Assembly (NCBI GenBank): GCA_002356215.1
Contig: AP017959.1
Location: 1,426,001-1,490,000 of the forward strand
Reading direction: 5' to 3'
Source of the DNA: [Synechococcus] sp. NIES-970
GTDB taxonomy: Bacteria > Cyanobacteriota > Cyanobacteriia > Cyanobacteriales > MRBY01
DNA: 64,000 nt
A program made the position numbers and the translations under genes. Under the pieces are notes generated by a model. The model was not told the origin of the DNA and searched no databases. It was given only the letters and a program-made list of their open reading frames with translations. Within the stretch, counting starts at the first letter, position 1. The number at the start of each line of letters is the position of its first letter. This document shows positions 1 through 8,805 of the stretch, piece by piece.

Positions 1-343
1 GCCGATGGTCTGCGGTGACAATCGCCTGCACCAATTCCGGGAGGGTTAAAGTATCAAGGAGGGCGATCGCCCCTTGGCTCCCAATACCACTGACACTGAT
101 CAACTGACGAAATAAATCCCGTTCCGCCCCGCTCCTAAAGCCATAGAGAAATAAGCCATCCTCCCGCTGTTGGCCGTGGACAAAAATCTGTTGCACCGTG
201 CCAATCGAGGGGGTTAATTCTTGGGCAAAACGGCCCGGAACTTGAATTTCATAGCCGAGATCTCGGACTTCTAAAATCAAAAAAGAACGCCCCTGAAGAT
301 TTTGCTGGATGGCGATCGCCTCACCTTTCAAATAACTAAACAT
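1..343 (-). CDS. ruvA: Holliday junction branch migration protein RuvA (5' part)
   Basis: RuvA is the DNA-binding subunit of the RuvAB branch-migration motor in homologous recombination and replication-fork repair. I translated the reverse strand from an ATG at 343 and read about 114 residues before the window ends. The protein begins MFSYLKGEAIAI, contains an OB-fold-like N-terminal part (VRDLGYEIQVP, FVHGQQREDGLFLYGF) and then the first helix-hairpin-helix (LISVSGIGSQGAIALLDTL), the usual RuvA order. A purine-rich GGGAGGAGGG lies just upstream of the ATG and supports this start. The rest lies outside the window. It is divergent from dnaB, so the roughly 140 bases between them must carry both promoters. 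The family assignment is firm. Confidence 0.93.
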   Translation of the reverse strand, partial: MFSYLKGEAIAIQQNLQGRSFLILEVRDLGYEIQVPGRFAQELTPSIGTVQQIFVHGQQREDGLFLYGFRSGAERDLFRQLISVSGIGSQGAIALLDTLTLPELVQAIVTADHR

Positions 344-485
344 TACCCTCCTCCCATTGCGGCCCTGACGATTTTCCCATTCCCCCCCAGCCCCAGCAAG
401 CCCTAAGCATTTCCATTTTTAACCAGTACGTTTAGACTATTAAGCAAGGCTTGTGACCCCTTCTTTTCCCCACAACTCCCTAACC

Positions 486-1865
486 ATGGCAGATTCCCCT
501 TCCCCGTTCCCCCAAAATACCCTCCCACCCCAAAACATTGAGGCGGAAGAACTTGTCCTCGGAGGAATTTTGATGGATCCAGAGGCGATCGGCCGGGTGG
601 TGGATATCCTGATCATCAACGCCTTCTATGTCCAGGCTCACCGCGAGATCTATAAAGGACTACTGATCCTCCATAACCAAGGGAAGCCGACAGATCTGTT
701 GAGTATCACCACTTGGCTCCAGGACAATGACCTCCTCGCCAAGATTGGCGGTACTCCTAAGTTATCCCAACTCGTTGACCGCACCGTTGCCGCCGTCAAT
801 ATCGACCACTATGCCGAATTGATTATGGATAAATATTTTCGGCGACAGTTAATTGCAGGGGGTCACGAAATAGTTGATTTGGCCTATGACACGGTTAAAC
901 CTTTGCCTGAAGTACTGGATGAATCGGAACAAAAAATTTTTCGTCTTACCCAAACTCGTACCCAAAGCGGCTTGACGGCGATCGCCGAAACCATCACCGA
1001 AGCTTTTAGTAACATCGAAGATCTCCAGGCAAAACATCAGCAGGACAAAAATCTCGTCTCAGGACTGGCTAGTGGTTTTTATGACCTCGATGCCATGACC
1101 AACGGTTTCCAGCGGTCTGATCTCGTGATTATCGCTGGCCGCCCAGCCATGGGTAAAACCAGCTTTTCGCTGAATGTGGCGATGAATATTGCCAAGCGCC
1201 ACCGCTTACCCGTCGCAATCTTCAGCCTAGAGATGTCTAAAGAACAATTGGTGCAACGTTTGCTGGCCGGAGAAGCCCAAATTGAAAGCAATCGTCTGCG
1301 CTCGGGTCGTTTAGAAGAAGTGGATATGCGCCCCCTACTCAAGGCGGTGGAATTTTTATCTGATCTGCCCCTGTTTATTGATGACACCGCCAATCTAACC
1401 GTCAGTCAAATGCGATCGCAGGCCCGCAAACTCCAGGCAGAACAAGGGGGAAAACTGGGCCTCATTTTGCTCGATTACCTGCAATTGATGGAAGGAGGAG
1501 GGGACAACCGGGTACAAGAACTGTCAAAAATGACGCGATCGCTAAAAGGTTTGGCCCGGGAACTAGACGTGCCAATCTTTGCTCTATCCCAACTTAGCCG
1601 GGGGGTAGAAGCTCGCAATAGTAAGCGGCCAATGATGTCTGACCTGCGTGAATCTGGTTCCATTGAACAGGACGCCGATTTGGTGCTGATGCTCTACCGC
1701 GACAGTTACTATAACCCCGATACCCCCGAACGAGACATTGCTGAAGTGATTATCGCCAAACACCGCAATGGCCCCACAGGGACAGTAAAACTGATTTTCC
1801 AACCAGAATTAACGAAGTTTTTGAATCTAGCAACTAGCCCCAGTCCTTATGTCGAAAGCTATTAG
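486..1865 (+). CDS. dnaB: Replicative DNA helicase DnaB
   Basis: DnaB is the hexameric 5'-3' helicase that unwinds DNA at the replication fork and binds primase. The protein has the N-terminal DnaB domain (NIEAEELVLGGIL, about residues 17-120), a linker, and the RecA-like C-terminal domain with Walker A GRPAMGKTSF near residue 220, a Walker B-like segment (LILLDYLQLM) and the arginine-finger region LRESGSIEQDADLVLML. The frame is open from a GTG at 453, but the ATG at 486 (MADSPSP) fits the usual N-terminus and length better, giving 459 aa. No intein interrupts the ATPase domain, although inteins occur in dnaB of several other cyanobacteria. Identification is certain; the start is likely but not proven. 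Confidence 0.96.
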   Translation: MADSPSPFPQNTLPPQNIEAEELVLGGILMDPEAIGRVVDILIINAFYVQAHREIYKGLLILHNQGKPTDLLSITTWLQDNDLLAKIGGTPKLSQLVDRTVAAVNIDHYAELIMDKYFRRQLIAGGHEIVDLAYDTVKPLPEVLDESEQKIFRLTQTRTQSGLTAIAETITEAFSNIEDLQAKHQQDKNLVSGLASGFYDLDAMTNGFQRSDLVIIAGRPAMGKTSFSLNVAMNIAKRHRLPVAIFSLEMSKEQLVQRLLAGEAQIESNRLRSGRLEEVDMRPLLKAVEFLSDLPLFIDDTANLTVSQMRSQARKLQAEQGGKLGLILLDYLQLMEGGGDNRVQELSKMTRSLKGLARELDVPIFALSQLSRGVEARNSKRPMMSDLRESGSIEQDADLVLMLYRDSYYNPDTPERDIAEVIIAKHRNGPTGTVKLIFQPELTKFLNLATSPSPYVESY

Positions 1866-2189
1866 GACAGCATGCCAAGAAATGAGAATTTCTGATAGAT
1901 ATAATCCAAACATCCCAGAGTCTTAATCAATGATGTGATAAAACTACCCTAAGTTTTCTAGGGTAAGTGCTAAGATGCTGCTACCATCAGTGTTAACAGC
2001 GATGCTTCAGAGTCCTAACCCTAGGATACCAAGGTCTTAATTTTGAAGATGTGGGAGCAGACTTGAGACGTTTTTCCGTGTTTTTCAGGCTTAAAATGCT
2101 TGCTATAAGCAATCTCAATCAAAGAAAAATGTTTCGATAACCTTTGTGGACAGCGCCCTTAGATTTTTTCATTTCTGGATTAAATTTCC
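1866..2189. other. 324-base gap with CCCTA-type inverted repeats
   Basis: No convincing coding sequence lies between dnaB and the next gene. Just after dnaB there is a small AT-rich hairpin (1878-1893, AGAAAT-GAGA-ATTTCT). Further on there is a 7-bp inverted repeat, TACCCTA (1945-1951) and TAGGGTA (1959-1965), followed near 2013-2026 by another palindromic TCCTAACCCTAGGA. No T-run follows these, so they do not look like simple terminators. They may belong to the 5' leader of the downstream gene or to an uncharacterised RNA. I cannot match them to a known RNA family by eye. Confidence 0.4.
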
Positions 2190-2612
2190 ATGTATGGTTC
2201 CCCTCAATTCCAACCGCCCCCAAGACAACCCCAGCAACGCCGTCGCCGCGTAACACAGATTCACGCGACCCATCAAACCCGCCGCCACAAGCTCACCTAC
2301 TGGGAATTGGGCACCCAGATTTCGGTCAATTGTCTCTTGGCTGGGGTGGCGATCGCCTCCATTGTTCAACTATTACCGGCTCAGATTAATCAACAACAGA
2401 AGCTAGCGACCCTCCAGGGAGAAGTAGACAAAGCAGAAGAACGGGTTGATCAACTTCAAGCTGAGTTTAGTCGCTCTTTTGATGCCTATGGGGGCCAAAA
2501 ATTAATGCAAGAATATACCCTCAAGGTCAACCCAAGGCAGCGCCGCATTATCTGGGTAGAGCCATCTGCGCTTGAAGGGAATTCAGCGCCAGCTCAACAA
2601 AATAGCAACTAA
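2190..2612 (+). CDS. Small single-pass membrane protein with coiled coil
   Basis: I do not recognise a named family. The 140-aa product has a basic, proline- and glutamine-rich N-terminus (about residues 1-35, with an RRRR run), one predicted transmembrane segment around residues 42-65 (ISVNCLLAGVAIASIVQLLPA) and then a heptad-like coiled coil of about 30 residues (LATLQGEVDKAEERVDQLQ). The basic N-terminus suggests it faces the cytoplasm with the coiled coil outside. This topology resembles small division or septal proteins of the FtsL/DivIC type, but that is only a shape resemblance. The gene is convergent with rnj and separated from it by a strong hairpin. Codon use matches the neighbours. 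Confidence 0.75.
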   Translation: MYGSPQFQPPPRQPQQRRRRVTQIHATHQTRRHKLTYWELGTQISVNCLLAGVAIASIVQLLPAQINQQQKLATLQGEVDKAEERVDQLQAEFSRSFDAYGGQKLMQEYTLKVNPRQRRIIWVEPSALEGNSAPAQQNSN

Positions 2613-2697
2613 ACATAGTACAGCCCCTTGTTTTCCCAGGTCGCTTGCCAAAAAAAAGCCTTCGTAATCGATGTTTGGGGCGAAATGAACCGCAACA

Positions 2698-2729
2698 AAC
2701 AATAGTGGGGAGAAATTCCCACTATTGTT
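2698..2729. terminator. 12-bp perfect hairpin between convergent genes
   Basis: AACAATAGTGGG (2698-2709) and CCCACTATTGTT (2718-2729) form a perfect 12-bp stem with an 8-nt loop. It sits between the end of the plus-strand gene at 2612 and the end of rnj at 2748, so it can act on transcripts from both sides. On the rnj strand it is followed by a modest U-rich stretch (TTGTTG); on the other strand there is no T-run. A bidirectional terminator or 3'-end stabiliser is the likeliest role. Confidence 0.65.
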
Positions 2730-2747
2730 AAACAGTTGTAGCGCGGC

Positions 2748-4577
2748 CTAAGAAGCGATGGAGGCGGTAGGACGACGGCGACGACGCTGGGTTCGGGCAG
2801 CGGCCTGCTCACTCACTTGCATCAAAAAGACGACTAGGGGTTCCCCTTGAAGCTCGCGACGGGCAAGCCGTTGGAGCGAAGCTTCGATTTCTAGGCGAAT
2901 ATCTGTCCAATCGATGTCTTCACCGCTGCGTTTGCCATGTTCTTTGTATTCTGCAAGGCGATCGCCTAAAACACTTTCCACATTTCGCTGAATGAGTTGG
3001 TGGAGCAGCTTATTATTCGCCGCAGTCACAACCCCCCGCAGATGAATTTCAGGCGGTGCAATCAAGTTACCATCCTGGGCGATCGCCGCTGCCACCGTAA
3101 TGACCCCTTCCTGGGCCAGTTGTTGCCGCTCTTGAAGAACAGAATCATGAACAATACCAGAGCGGTCAACCAATTCGATGCCCGAAGGAACCTTACCCGC
3201 CACACCGATAGAATTTTCAGTTAGTTCAACAATATGACCATTGTCAATGATCACAATATTTTCGGCGGGAACTCCCATCATTTGTGCTGTCTGGGCGTGC
3301 TTGATGAGCATCCGGTGTTCTCCGTGGAAAGGTACGAAAAACTTGGGTTTAGTTAAAGCCAGCATTAACTTTTGATCTTCCTGGGCTCCGTGACCAGACA
3401 CGTGAATGCCTTCCCCTTTGCCATAGATAACCTTTGCACCACGCATCATCAGGCGATCGATGGTGTTGACGACAGAAATTGTGTTCCCAGGAATCGGGTT
3501 CGCCGAAAAGACTACCGTATCTCCTTCTTTGATCTTGATATGGCGGTGTTCATCCCGAGAAATCCGGGTCAGAGCCGATAAATCTTCCCCCTGGGAACCT
3601 GTCGTCAAAATAAGTACATCTTCGTCCCGCATACTTCTGAGCTGCCGTAGGGGAATAAAAAGCTCATCGAGACACTTCATATAACCCAGATTACGGGCAT
3701 GGGAAATCACATTGAGCATTGAGCGGCCCACAACGGCCACTTTACGGTTGTGTTTTTGGGCCAGTTCTAAAATGATGCTGACTCGATGGATAGAAGAAGC
3801 AAAAGTGGTGACAAATAGACGGCCTTGAGCTTGGCCAAAAACCCGGTCAAGGTTAGGTTTCACAGAAACCTCTGAGGGGGTATGGCCAGGCACTTCAGCA
3901 TTGGTAGAATCACTCAAAAGACAAAGGACACCTTTTTCGCCATGTTCTGCCAAGCGCTGAAAGTCGAATTTTTCGCCATCGACGGGAGTGTAATCAACCT
4001 TAAAGTCACCGGTGTGAATAATTACGCCCAGGGGTGTGTGGAGAGCGATCGTAAAGCTATCGGCAATGGAGTGGGTATTCCGAATATATTCCACTAAAAA
4101 GTTTTTCCCGATCCGCACCATGTCCCGGGGCATCACGCTGTGGAGTTTCGTGCGATCACTAACCCCCGCTTCGTCTAATTTGTCCTGGAGGAGTGACATG
4201 GCCAAACGGGGCCCATAAATAACAGGGATATCAAACTGTTTGAGGTGGTGAGAAATGCCGCCGATGTGGTCCTCGTGGCCATGGGTCACGATCATCCCTT
4301 TGATTTTGTGGCGATTTTCCCGAAGGTAAGTGGTGTCGGGCAAAACAATGTTTACCCCGTGCATACCATCGGTAGGGAAAGCCAAACCCGCATCAAGGAG
4401 GACGATTTCATCATCATATTCAAAGACACAGGTATTTTTCCCAATTTCGTGGAGACCACCGAGGGGAATAATTTTGATACTGTCTTGTTTAATGCCGTTC
4501 TGTTGAGCGGCCTGTTTTGGGGCCGTGCGGGTCCGCTTGCGGGGGGTTGATTGAGATGTATTTGTACTATTACTCAT
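2748..4577 (-). CDS. rnj: Ribonuclease J
   Basis: RNase J is a metallo-beta-lactamase/beta-CASP ribonuclease with endonuclease and 5'-3' exonuclease activity. It is important in RNA turnover in cyanobacteria, where it works alongside RNase E. The 609-aa protein has a short basic, low-complexity N-terminal tail (about 30 residues, rich in T, R, K, Q), the metal-binding motif HGHEDHIGG near residue 100, the later metal ligand motif HTGDFKVD, the beta-CASP core (LLSDSTNAEVPG, TTGSQGE) and the SGHGAQED and PFHGEHRML motifs, followed by the C-terminal domain. It ends with an arginine run (RTQRRRRRPT). The start ATG is at 4577. It is the last gene of a minus-strand run asd-dapA-rnj, 160 bases downstream of dapA, and may be co-transcribed with it. 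Confidence 0.95.
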   Translation of the reverse strand: MSNSTNTSQSTPRKRTRTAPKQAAQQNGIKQDSIKIIPLGGLHEIGKNTCVFEYDDEIVLLDAGLAFPTDGMHGVNIVLPDTTYLRENRHKIKGMIVTHGHEDHIGGISHHLKQFDIPVIYGPRLAMSLLQDKLDEAGVSDRTKLHSVMPRDMVRIGKNFLVEYIRNTHSIADSFTIALHTPLGVIIHTGDFKVDYTPVDGEKFDFQRLAEHGEKGVLCLLSDSTNAEVPGHTPSEVSVKPNLDRVFGQAQGRLFVTTFASSIHRVSIILELAQKHNRKVAVVGRSMLNVISHARNLGYMKCLDELFIPLRQLRSMRDEDVLILTTGSQGEDLSALTRISRDEHRHIKIKEGDTVVFSANPIPGNTISVVNTIDRLMMRGAKVIYGKGEGIHVSGHGAQEDQKLMLALTKPKFFVPFHGEHRMLIKHAQTAQMMGVPAENIVIIDNGHIVELTENSIGVAGKVPSGIELVDRSGIVHDSVLQERQQLAQEGVITVAAAIAQDGNLIAPPEIHLRGVVTAANNKLLHQLIQRNVESVLGDRLAEYKEHGKRSGEDIDWTDIRLEIEASLQRLARRELQGEPLVVFLMQVSEQAAARTQRRRRRPTASIAS

Positions 4578-4737
4578 AAAACTCCTAAAAGTGTTGAGGG
4601 TGATTAAAACAAAAAAAGAAATCGAACGAAAAACCGAGGGCGTGACCAGATAGTCTGTCGCTCAATGAAGTTAGCGATCGCAAACCTGCTGGCGACTTAT
4701 CAAAACCATCCAAAAATCGGCTGGACTTTCCCTGTGC

Positions 4738-5628
4738 TTAAAGGAGGGCCAGATCTTTCAAAACCTGGGTTAATTGCTTCGTTAAAGCAGGATTTAGGGG
4801 GGAAAGGGGAGGGCGAAAACTGCCAAGACGCCACCCCTGGAGAATGAGGGCCGTTTTTACGGGGAGGGGATTTGTGTCACAAAATAGAACACGAAATAAG
4901 GGAAAAAGCTTGAGGTGCAGATCAATTGCTTCTTGGGTACGACCAGCGAGAAATGCTTGGATCATTGCTTGCATTTGGGGGCCAACCAAATGGCTTGCCA
5001 CACTAACGACACCTTGGGCCCCCACACTCATTAGAGGCAAAGTCAGACTATCATCTCCGGAGTAAATTTCAAAATGATCGTCTACACCACAACGGATCTG
5101 GGCTGCCTGATCCAGGTTGCCGCTGGCTTCTTTGATCGCCACGATATTACTGATGGCAGCTAGGCGGATTACCGTTTCTGGCAACAGATTACAACTAGTC
5201 CGCCCAGGGACGTTATAGAGCATCAGGGGTAAATCTGGACAGGCTTCGGCGATCGCCTTAAAGTGCTGATACAGCCCTTCCTGGGGGGGCTTATTGTAGT
5301 AGGGGACTACCTGTAAAGAACCGTCTAAACCGAGCTTGGCTGCTTTTTGGGTAGCGGCGATCGCCTCACTGGTAGAATTCGAGCCCGTACCCGCAATTAC
5401 TTTCGCCCGACCGGCCGCCGCGCTTTGTACCGCCCGGAAGAGTTCATATTCCTCATCCCAGGACAACGTCGGTGATTCACCCGTTGTGCCACAGACCACG
5501 AGAGCGTCACTCCCTTGGTTGATTAGATGGGCCGCTAATTTTTCTGCCATGGCGTAATCGACTTGGCCCTCTTCCGTAAAGGGGGTCACCATCGCCGTGA
5601 TCACTCGACCAAACCTTGTACTTGTCAT
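4738..5628 (-). CDS. dapA: 4-hydroxy-tetrahydrodipicolinate synthase
   Basis: DapA condenses pyruvate with aspartate semialdehyde, the first committed step of the diaminopimelate/lysine pathway, in the cytoplasm. The 296-aa TIM-barrel protein shows the substrate-binding GTTGESPTL motif (about residues 47-55), the [11 protein letters not shown] segment, the catalytic tyrosine in [12 protein letters not shown] and the Schiff-base lysine in [11 protein letters not shown]. Length is typical for the family. The gene lies 37 bases downstream of asd, whose product is its substrate, so co-transcription is likely. Confidence 0.96.
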   Translation of the reverse strand: MTSTRFGRVITAMVTPFTEEGQVDYAMAEKLAAHLINQGSDALVVCGTTGESPTLSWDEEYELFRAVQSAAAGRAKVIAGTGSNSTSEAIAATQKAAKLGLDGSLQVVPYYNKPPQEGLYQHFKAIAEACPDLPLMLYNVPGRTSCNLLPETVIRLAAISNIVAIKEASGNLDQAAQIRCGVDDHFEIYSGDDSLTLPLMSVGAQGVVSVASHLVGPQMQAMIQAFLAGRTQEAIDLHLKLFPLFRVLFCDTNPLPVKTALILQGWRLGSFRPPLSPLNPALTKQLTQVLKDLALL

Positions 5629-5665
5629 AAACTAATCGACGCAATACACATAAAATCTTACCGGA

Positions 5666-6709
5666 CTAAACTGCCCTAGCTACTGCCGTAGACCGGAGCC
5701 AATTCTTTTCCCACAGGAGTTCTGCAATTTGAATTGCATTGAGGGCTGCCCCTTTCCGAATCTGGTCACCACAGAGCCAGAGCTCAAGGCCATTGGCCTG
5801 GGAAATATCTTGGCGAATTCGACCGACCAACACCGGATCTTTCCCCGTTGCATCCATCGGCATCGGGAAGTAATTATTTTCCCAATCCTCGACGACAGTC
5901 ACCCCGGGGGCAACGGTCAAAATTGCCTTGGCTTGGGCCGGATCAAAGGGTTGCTGAAACTCCAGATTAACCGCTTCAGAATGGGCCCGTAGAACAGGAA
6001 CCCGGACACAGGTGGCACTGATGCGGAGGTCTGGGACACCGAAAATTTTCCGGGTTTCGTTCACCATTTTCATTTCCTCTTGACAATAGCCATTCTCATC
6101 AATGGGAGTATTGTGCGGAAATAAGTTAAAGGCGAGGGGGTAAGGAAAAGACTCAGTAGGCGGCTCTTCCCCAGCTAAAATTGCCTGGGTCTGTCGTTTC
6201 ACCTCCTCCATGGCCCGGGCGCCAGCACCGCTGGCAGATTGATAGGTGGAAACCACAATCCGCTGGATGGGTTGTACCTTATGGAGGGGGTAGATGGCCA
6301 CGCCCATTAAAATCGTGGTGCAATTGGGATTAGCAATGATTCCTTGGTGCTGCTGGGCAGCTTCAGGATTGATTTCTGGTACCACAAGGGGCACATTCGG
6401 ATCCATGCGAAAGGCGCTGGAGTTGTCGATCATTACCGCACCTGCTTCGACAATGGTTTTTGCCCATTCTTTTGAGGTGCTGCCCCCGGCAGAGGCAAGA
6501 ACGATGTCAACGCCCTGGAACGCTTCGGGGCTGACGGCTTCGATGGTGATTGGTTGTCCTTTAAAGGTCAGGGTTTTCCCGGCAGAGCGAGGGGATGCCA
6601 GTAATTTTAGGGTTTTGACGGGGAAGTTGCGTTCTTCTAATAACTGCAAAAGTTCTGCACCGACGGCACCGGTCGCACCGAGAATGGCGACGTTAACTGA
6701 TGTTGACAA
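5666..6709 (-). CDS. asd: Aspartate-semialdehyde dehydrogenase
   Basis: Asd reduces aspartyl phosphate to aspartate semialdehyde with NADPH, the branch point for lysine, threonine and methionine. The frame is open up to 6955, but the upstream part reads as non-family sequence. A perfect AGGAGG (6718-6723) stands eight bases before an in-frame TTG at 6709, immediately ahead of STSVNVAILGATGAVG, the Rossmann motif that should open the protein. I therefore call a TTG start and a 347-aa product, the usual length. The catalytic cysteine is in ANPNCTTI, and the later SGAGARAMEE and ATCVRVPVLRAHSEA motifs are present. The gene heads the asd-dapA-rnj run. Confidence 0.95.
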   Translation of the reverse strand: MSTSVNVAILGATGAVGAELLQLLEERNFPVKTLKLLASPRSAGKTLTFKGQPITIEAVSPEAFQGVDIVLASAGGSTSKEWAKTIVEAGAVMIDNSSAFRMDPNVPLVVPEINPEAAQQHQGIIANPNCTTILMGVAIYPLHKVQPIQRIVVSTYQSASGAGARAMEEVKRQTQAILAGEEPPTESFPYPLAFNLFPHNTPIDENGYCQEEMKMVNETRKIFGVPDLRISATCVRVPVLRAHSEAVNLEFQQPFDPAQAKAILTVAPGVTVVEDWENNYFPMPMDATGKDPVLVGRIRQDISQANGLELWLCGDQIRKGAALNAIQIAELLWEKNWLRSTAVARAV

Positions 6710-6717
6710 AGAATAGA

Positions 6718-6723
6718 CCTCCT
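6718..6723 (-). promoter_or_regulatory. Consensus ribosome binding site deciding the asd start
   Basis: The minus strand reads AGGAGG here, eight bases upstream of the TTG at 6709. It is one of the few full-consensus Shine-Dalgarno sites in the window and justifies a TTG start over the longer open frame. Confidence 0.8.
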
Positions 6724-7100
6724 GGTGAGTTTGGTTAGTGGAAGGGATGGGTTGGCTGGGCAAGGGGATGGGGGACGATCGCCGGGAAAACTTTTTTAGC
6801 TGAAGGGAAAAGTGGGCGACTCCGGGGGACTGAAAAATCTTTGGCTCATGCTCTGCTGGTGGGCGTCCCTTTCGCGGGACTTTGTCGATTGAAGCTCTAA
6901 TTATACTATTATCAGATAGGTTAACCCCTCGTAAGAACGCCCTAGATCGACCCAAACATTATTCTGGGCAATCTGCGTTTGGGTTGCTGCACTTAGGATA
7001 TCACGGAGCGCTCAATTCAAACCCCCTAGGGGGCGATCGCCCATGGTAAAAAGCCAAAGTGCTTTAGTTGTAACTTATATATTAGTACCTTTAAACATCG
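6724..7100. other. Divergent promoter region between asd and tig
   Basis: About 377 bases separate the asd ribosome binding site from the tig start. Toward tig there is an AT-rich stretch just before the gene (around 7070-7095, containing TATATATTAGTA), which could supply a -10 element. Around 7022-7041 there is a C/G-rich palindromic cluster that includes a HIP1 octamer. I see no coding sequence apart from the spurious upstream extension of the asd frame, and no recognisable riboswitch. Confidence 0.5.
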
Positions 7101-8471
7101 ATGAAAGTTATTCAGGAAAAGCTTCCTGCCAGCCAAATTGGGCTAGAGATCGAAGTCCCCGCAGACGTCACCCAAAAAGCCTATGATGATACCGTGCGTA
7201 AGCTTGCGCGCACTGTAAACCTCCCCGGTTTCCGCAAGGGGAAAGTGCCCAAGCAAATTTTGATTCAACGGTTAGGCTCCAATCGGATCAAGGCTTCTGT
7301 CCTCGAAGACCTCATTGACGACAGCCTCAAAGCGGCGATCGCCCAAGAAAATATTGAGGCCCTAGGAAATTTCCAGCTCAAATCTTCCTTCGATGATCTA
7401 ATTAGCGCCTATCAGCCCGGCGAAGCCTTCACCTTCAAAGCCGCCGTGGATGTCCCCGCAAGCGTCACCCTCAATACCTATAAAGGTCTGAGCTTTAAGG
7501 CCGAAAAAACTGAATATAATCCCGCTGACCTCGAGGAGTTCCTCTCCCAAAAACAACGGGAAGCCGCAACCCTCGTCCCCGTCGAAGACCGCGCTGCCCA
7601 ACTGGGAGATGTGGCAATCGCTGACTACGAAGGCCGCTATGTCAACGCAGCGGGTGAAGAAGAAGGGGAAGTTATCCCCGGTACCCAGGCTGAAGACTTC
7701 TCCATTGACCTCGAAGAAGGTAAGTTTATCCCCGGCTTCATCGATGGCTTTATCGGCTTAAAGCCCGAAGAGACCAAAAAATTCACTGTCACTTTCCCCG
7801 AAGACTACGGCAACGAAGAAATGGCAGGAAAGCAGGTGTCTTTCACCGTCACCCTCAAGGAACTCAAGAACCGTGAACTCCCTGAGCTAGATGATGAATT
7901 TGCCAGTGAAGCCACCAGCGAAGAATTTGAAACCCTGGCAGCTTGGAAAGAAAGCCTCGAAGCCCAGTTCAAGGAAAATGCCGAGATCAGCACAAAAAAC
8001 AGTGTGCGCCGCTATCTCTTGGAGCAACTGGCCGAAAACAATAGCGTTGAGCTACCAGAAGTAAGCGTCAATGAAGAAGTGACCGCCGTGCTGACCCAAC
8101 AAATGATGGAATTTAGCCGGATGGGGATTGATGTGAATCGCATCTTTACCAAAGACATGATTCCTAAGCTCCGGGAAACGGCCCGCCCAGAAGCTGAGCA
8201 ACGGTTGGGGAATTCCTTGATTTTGACGGAAATCGCCAAGGTTGAAAATATCGACTTCGATGCCGACAAGTTCAACGATCGCCTTACAGAAGCCAAAGCT
8301 GAGCTCAAGGAAGGTTTTGACGAAGCGCGCCTCCAAGAAGCGATCAAAGAAGAACTAACCCTGGAAGCAACCCTTGATTGGTTAGCGGAGCAATCCAAAA
8401 TTGAGTTCGTCCCGGTGGGCACTCTCGAAGCGGACGAAGATGATTTTGATGCCGCAGATGAAGAAGAATAA
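7101..8471 (+). CDS. tig: Trigger factor (peptidyl-prolyl isomerase, ribosome-associated chaperone)
   Basis: Trigger factor binds the ribosomal exit tunnel and assists folding of new chains. The 456-aa protein carries the N-terminal ribosome-binding domain with the signature GFRKGKVPK near residue 45, a central FKBP-type domain (about residues 150-250: GDVAIADYEGRY, IPGFIDGFIGLKPEETKKFTVTFPEDYG) and a long helical C-terminal chaperone domain. It ends in an acidic tail (EADEDDFDAADEEE). In many bacteria clpP and clpX follow tig; here a terminator and a tRNA follow, so this gene appears to be transcribed alone. Confidence 0.97.
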   Translation: MKVIQEKLPASQIGLEIEVPADVTQKAYDDTVRKLARTVNLPGFRKGKVPKQILIQRLGSNRIKASVLEDLIDDSLKAAIAQENIEALGNFQLKSSFDDLISAYQPGEAFTFKAAVDVPASVTLNTYKGLSFKAEKTEYNPADLEEFLSQKQREAATLVPVEDRAAQLGDVAIADYEGRYVNAAGEEEGEVIPGTQAEDFSIDLEEGKFIPGFIDGFIGLKPEETKKFTVTFPEDYGNEEMAGKQVSFTVTLKELKNRELPELDDEFASEATSEEFETLAAWKESLEAQFKENAEISTKNSVRRYLLEQLAENNSVELPEVSVNEEVTAVLTQQMMEFSRMGIDVNRIFTKDMIPKLRETARPEAEQRLGNSLILTEIAKVENIDFDADKFNDRLTEAKAELKEGFDEARLQEAIKEELTLEATLDWLAEQSKIEFVPVGTLEADEDDFDAADEEE

Positions 8472-8516
8472 AGTCTGACTTTAACGACATTCTATGCAGC
8501 AATGAATTTGCCTTTA

Positions 8517-8539
8517 GGCCCCATCCGGGGTCTTTTTTT
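8517..8539 (+). terminator. Rho-independent terminator of tig
   Basis: GGCCCC (8517-8522), loop ATCC, GGGGTC (8527-8532) forms a 6-bp stem with one G-U pair, followed directly by seven T residues. It lies 45 bases after the tig stop codon on the same strand. Confidence 0.85.
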
Positions 8540-8679
8540 ATGACCTCTATTACCTAATGGTGCTGTTATTTAGAAATGACGCAGTCCGCCATGGTATCCC
8601 ATAGAGAGACGCGTAAAAATTCCCCTTTCAGATAAACTGTTGGGGAACCTTACTTTGGGGGATGAGTTCTTTTAAATAG

Positions 8680-8753
8680 GGCGAATGAGGGGACTCGAAC
8701 CCCCGAATGGCGGTACCACAAACCGCTGCCTTAACCACTTGGCTACACTCGCC
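8680..8753 (-). tRNA. tRNA-His (anticodon GTG)
   Basis: On the minus strand the sequence folds as a tRNA. The acceptor GCGAGTG pairs with CATTCGC (one G-T pair), there is T8-A9, a D arm, an anticodon stem GCGGT/ACCGC with loop TTGTGGT (anticodon GTG), and a T arm with TTCGAAC. An extra 5' G (position 8753) pairs with discriminator C73, the G-1:C73 pair that identifies tRNA-His. The CCA end is not encoded. Confidence 0.95.
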
Positions 8754-8805
8754 ATGACACAGTTAATAATGGTAGCGAATTGATTTTGTTTTGTCTAGGT
8801 TTTCT

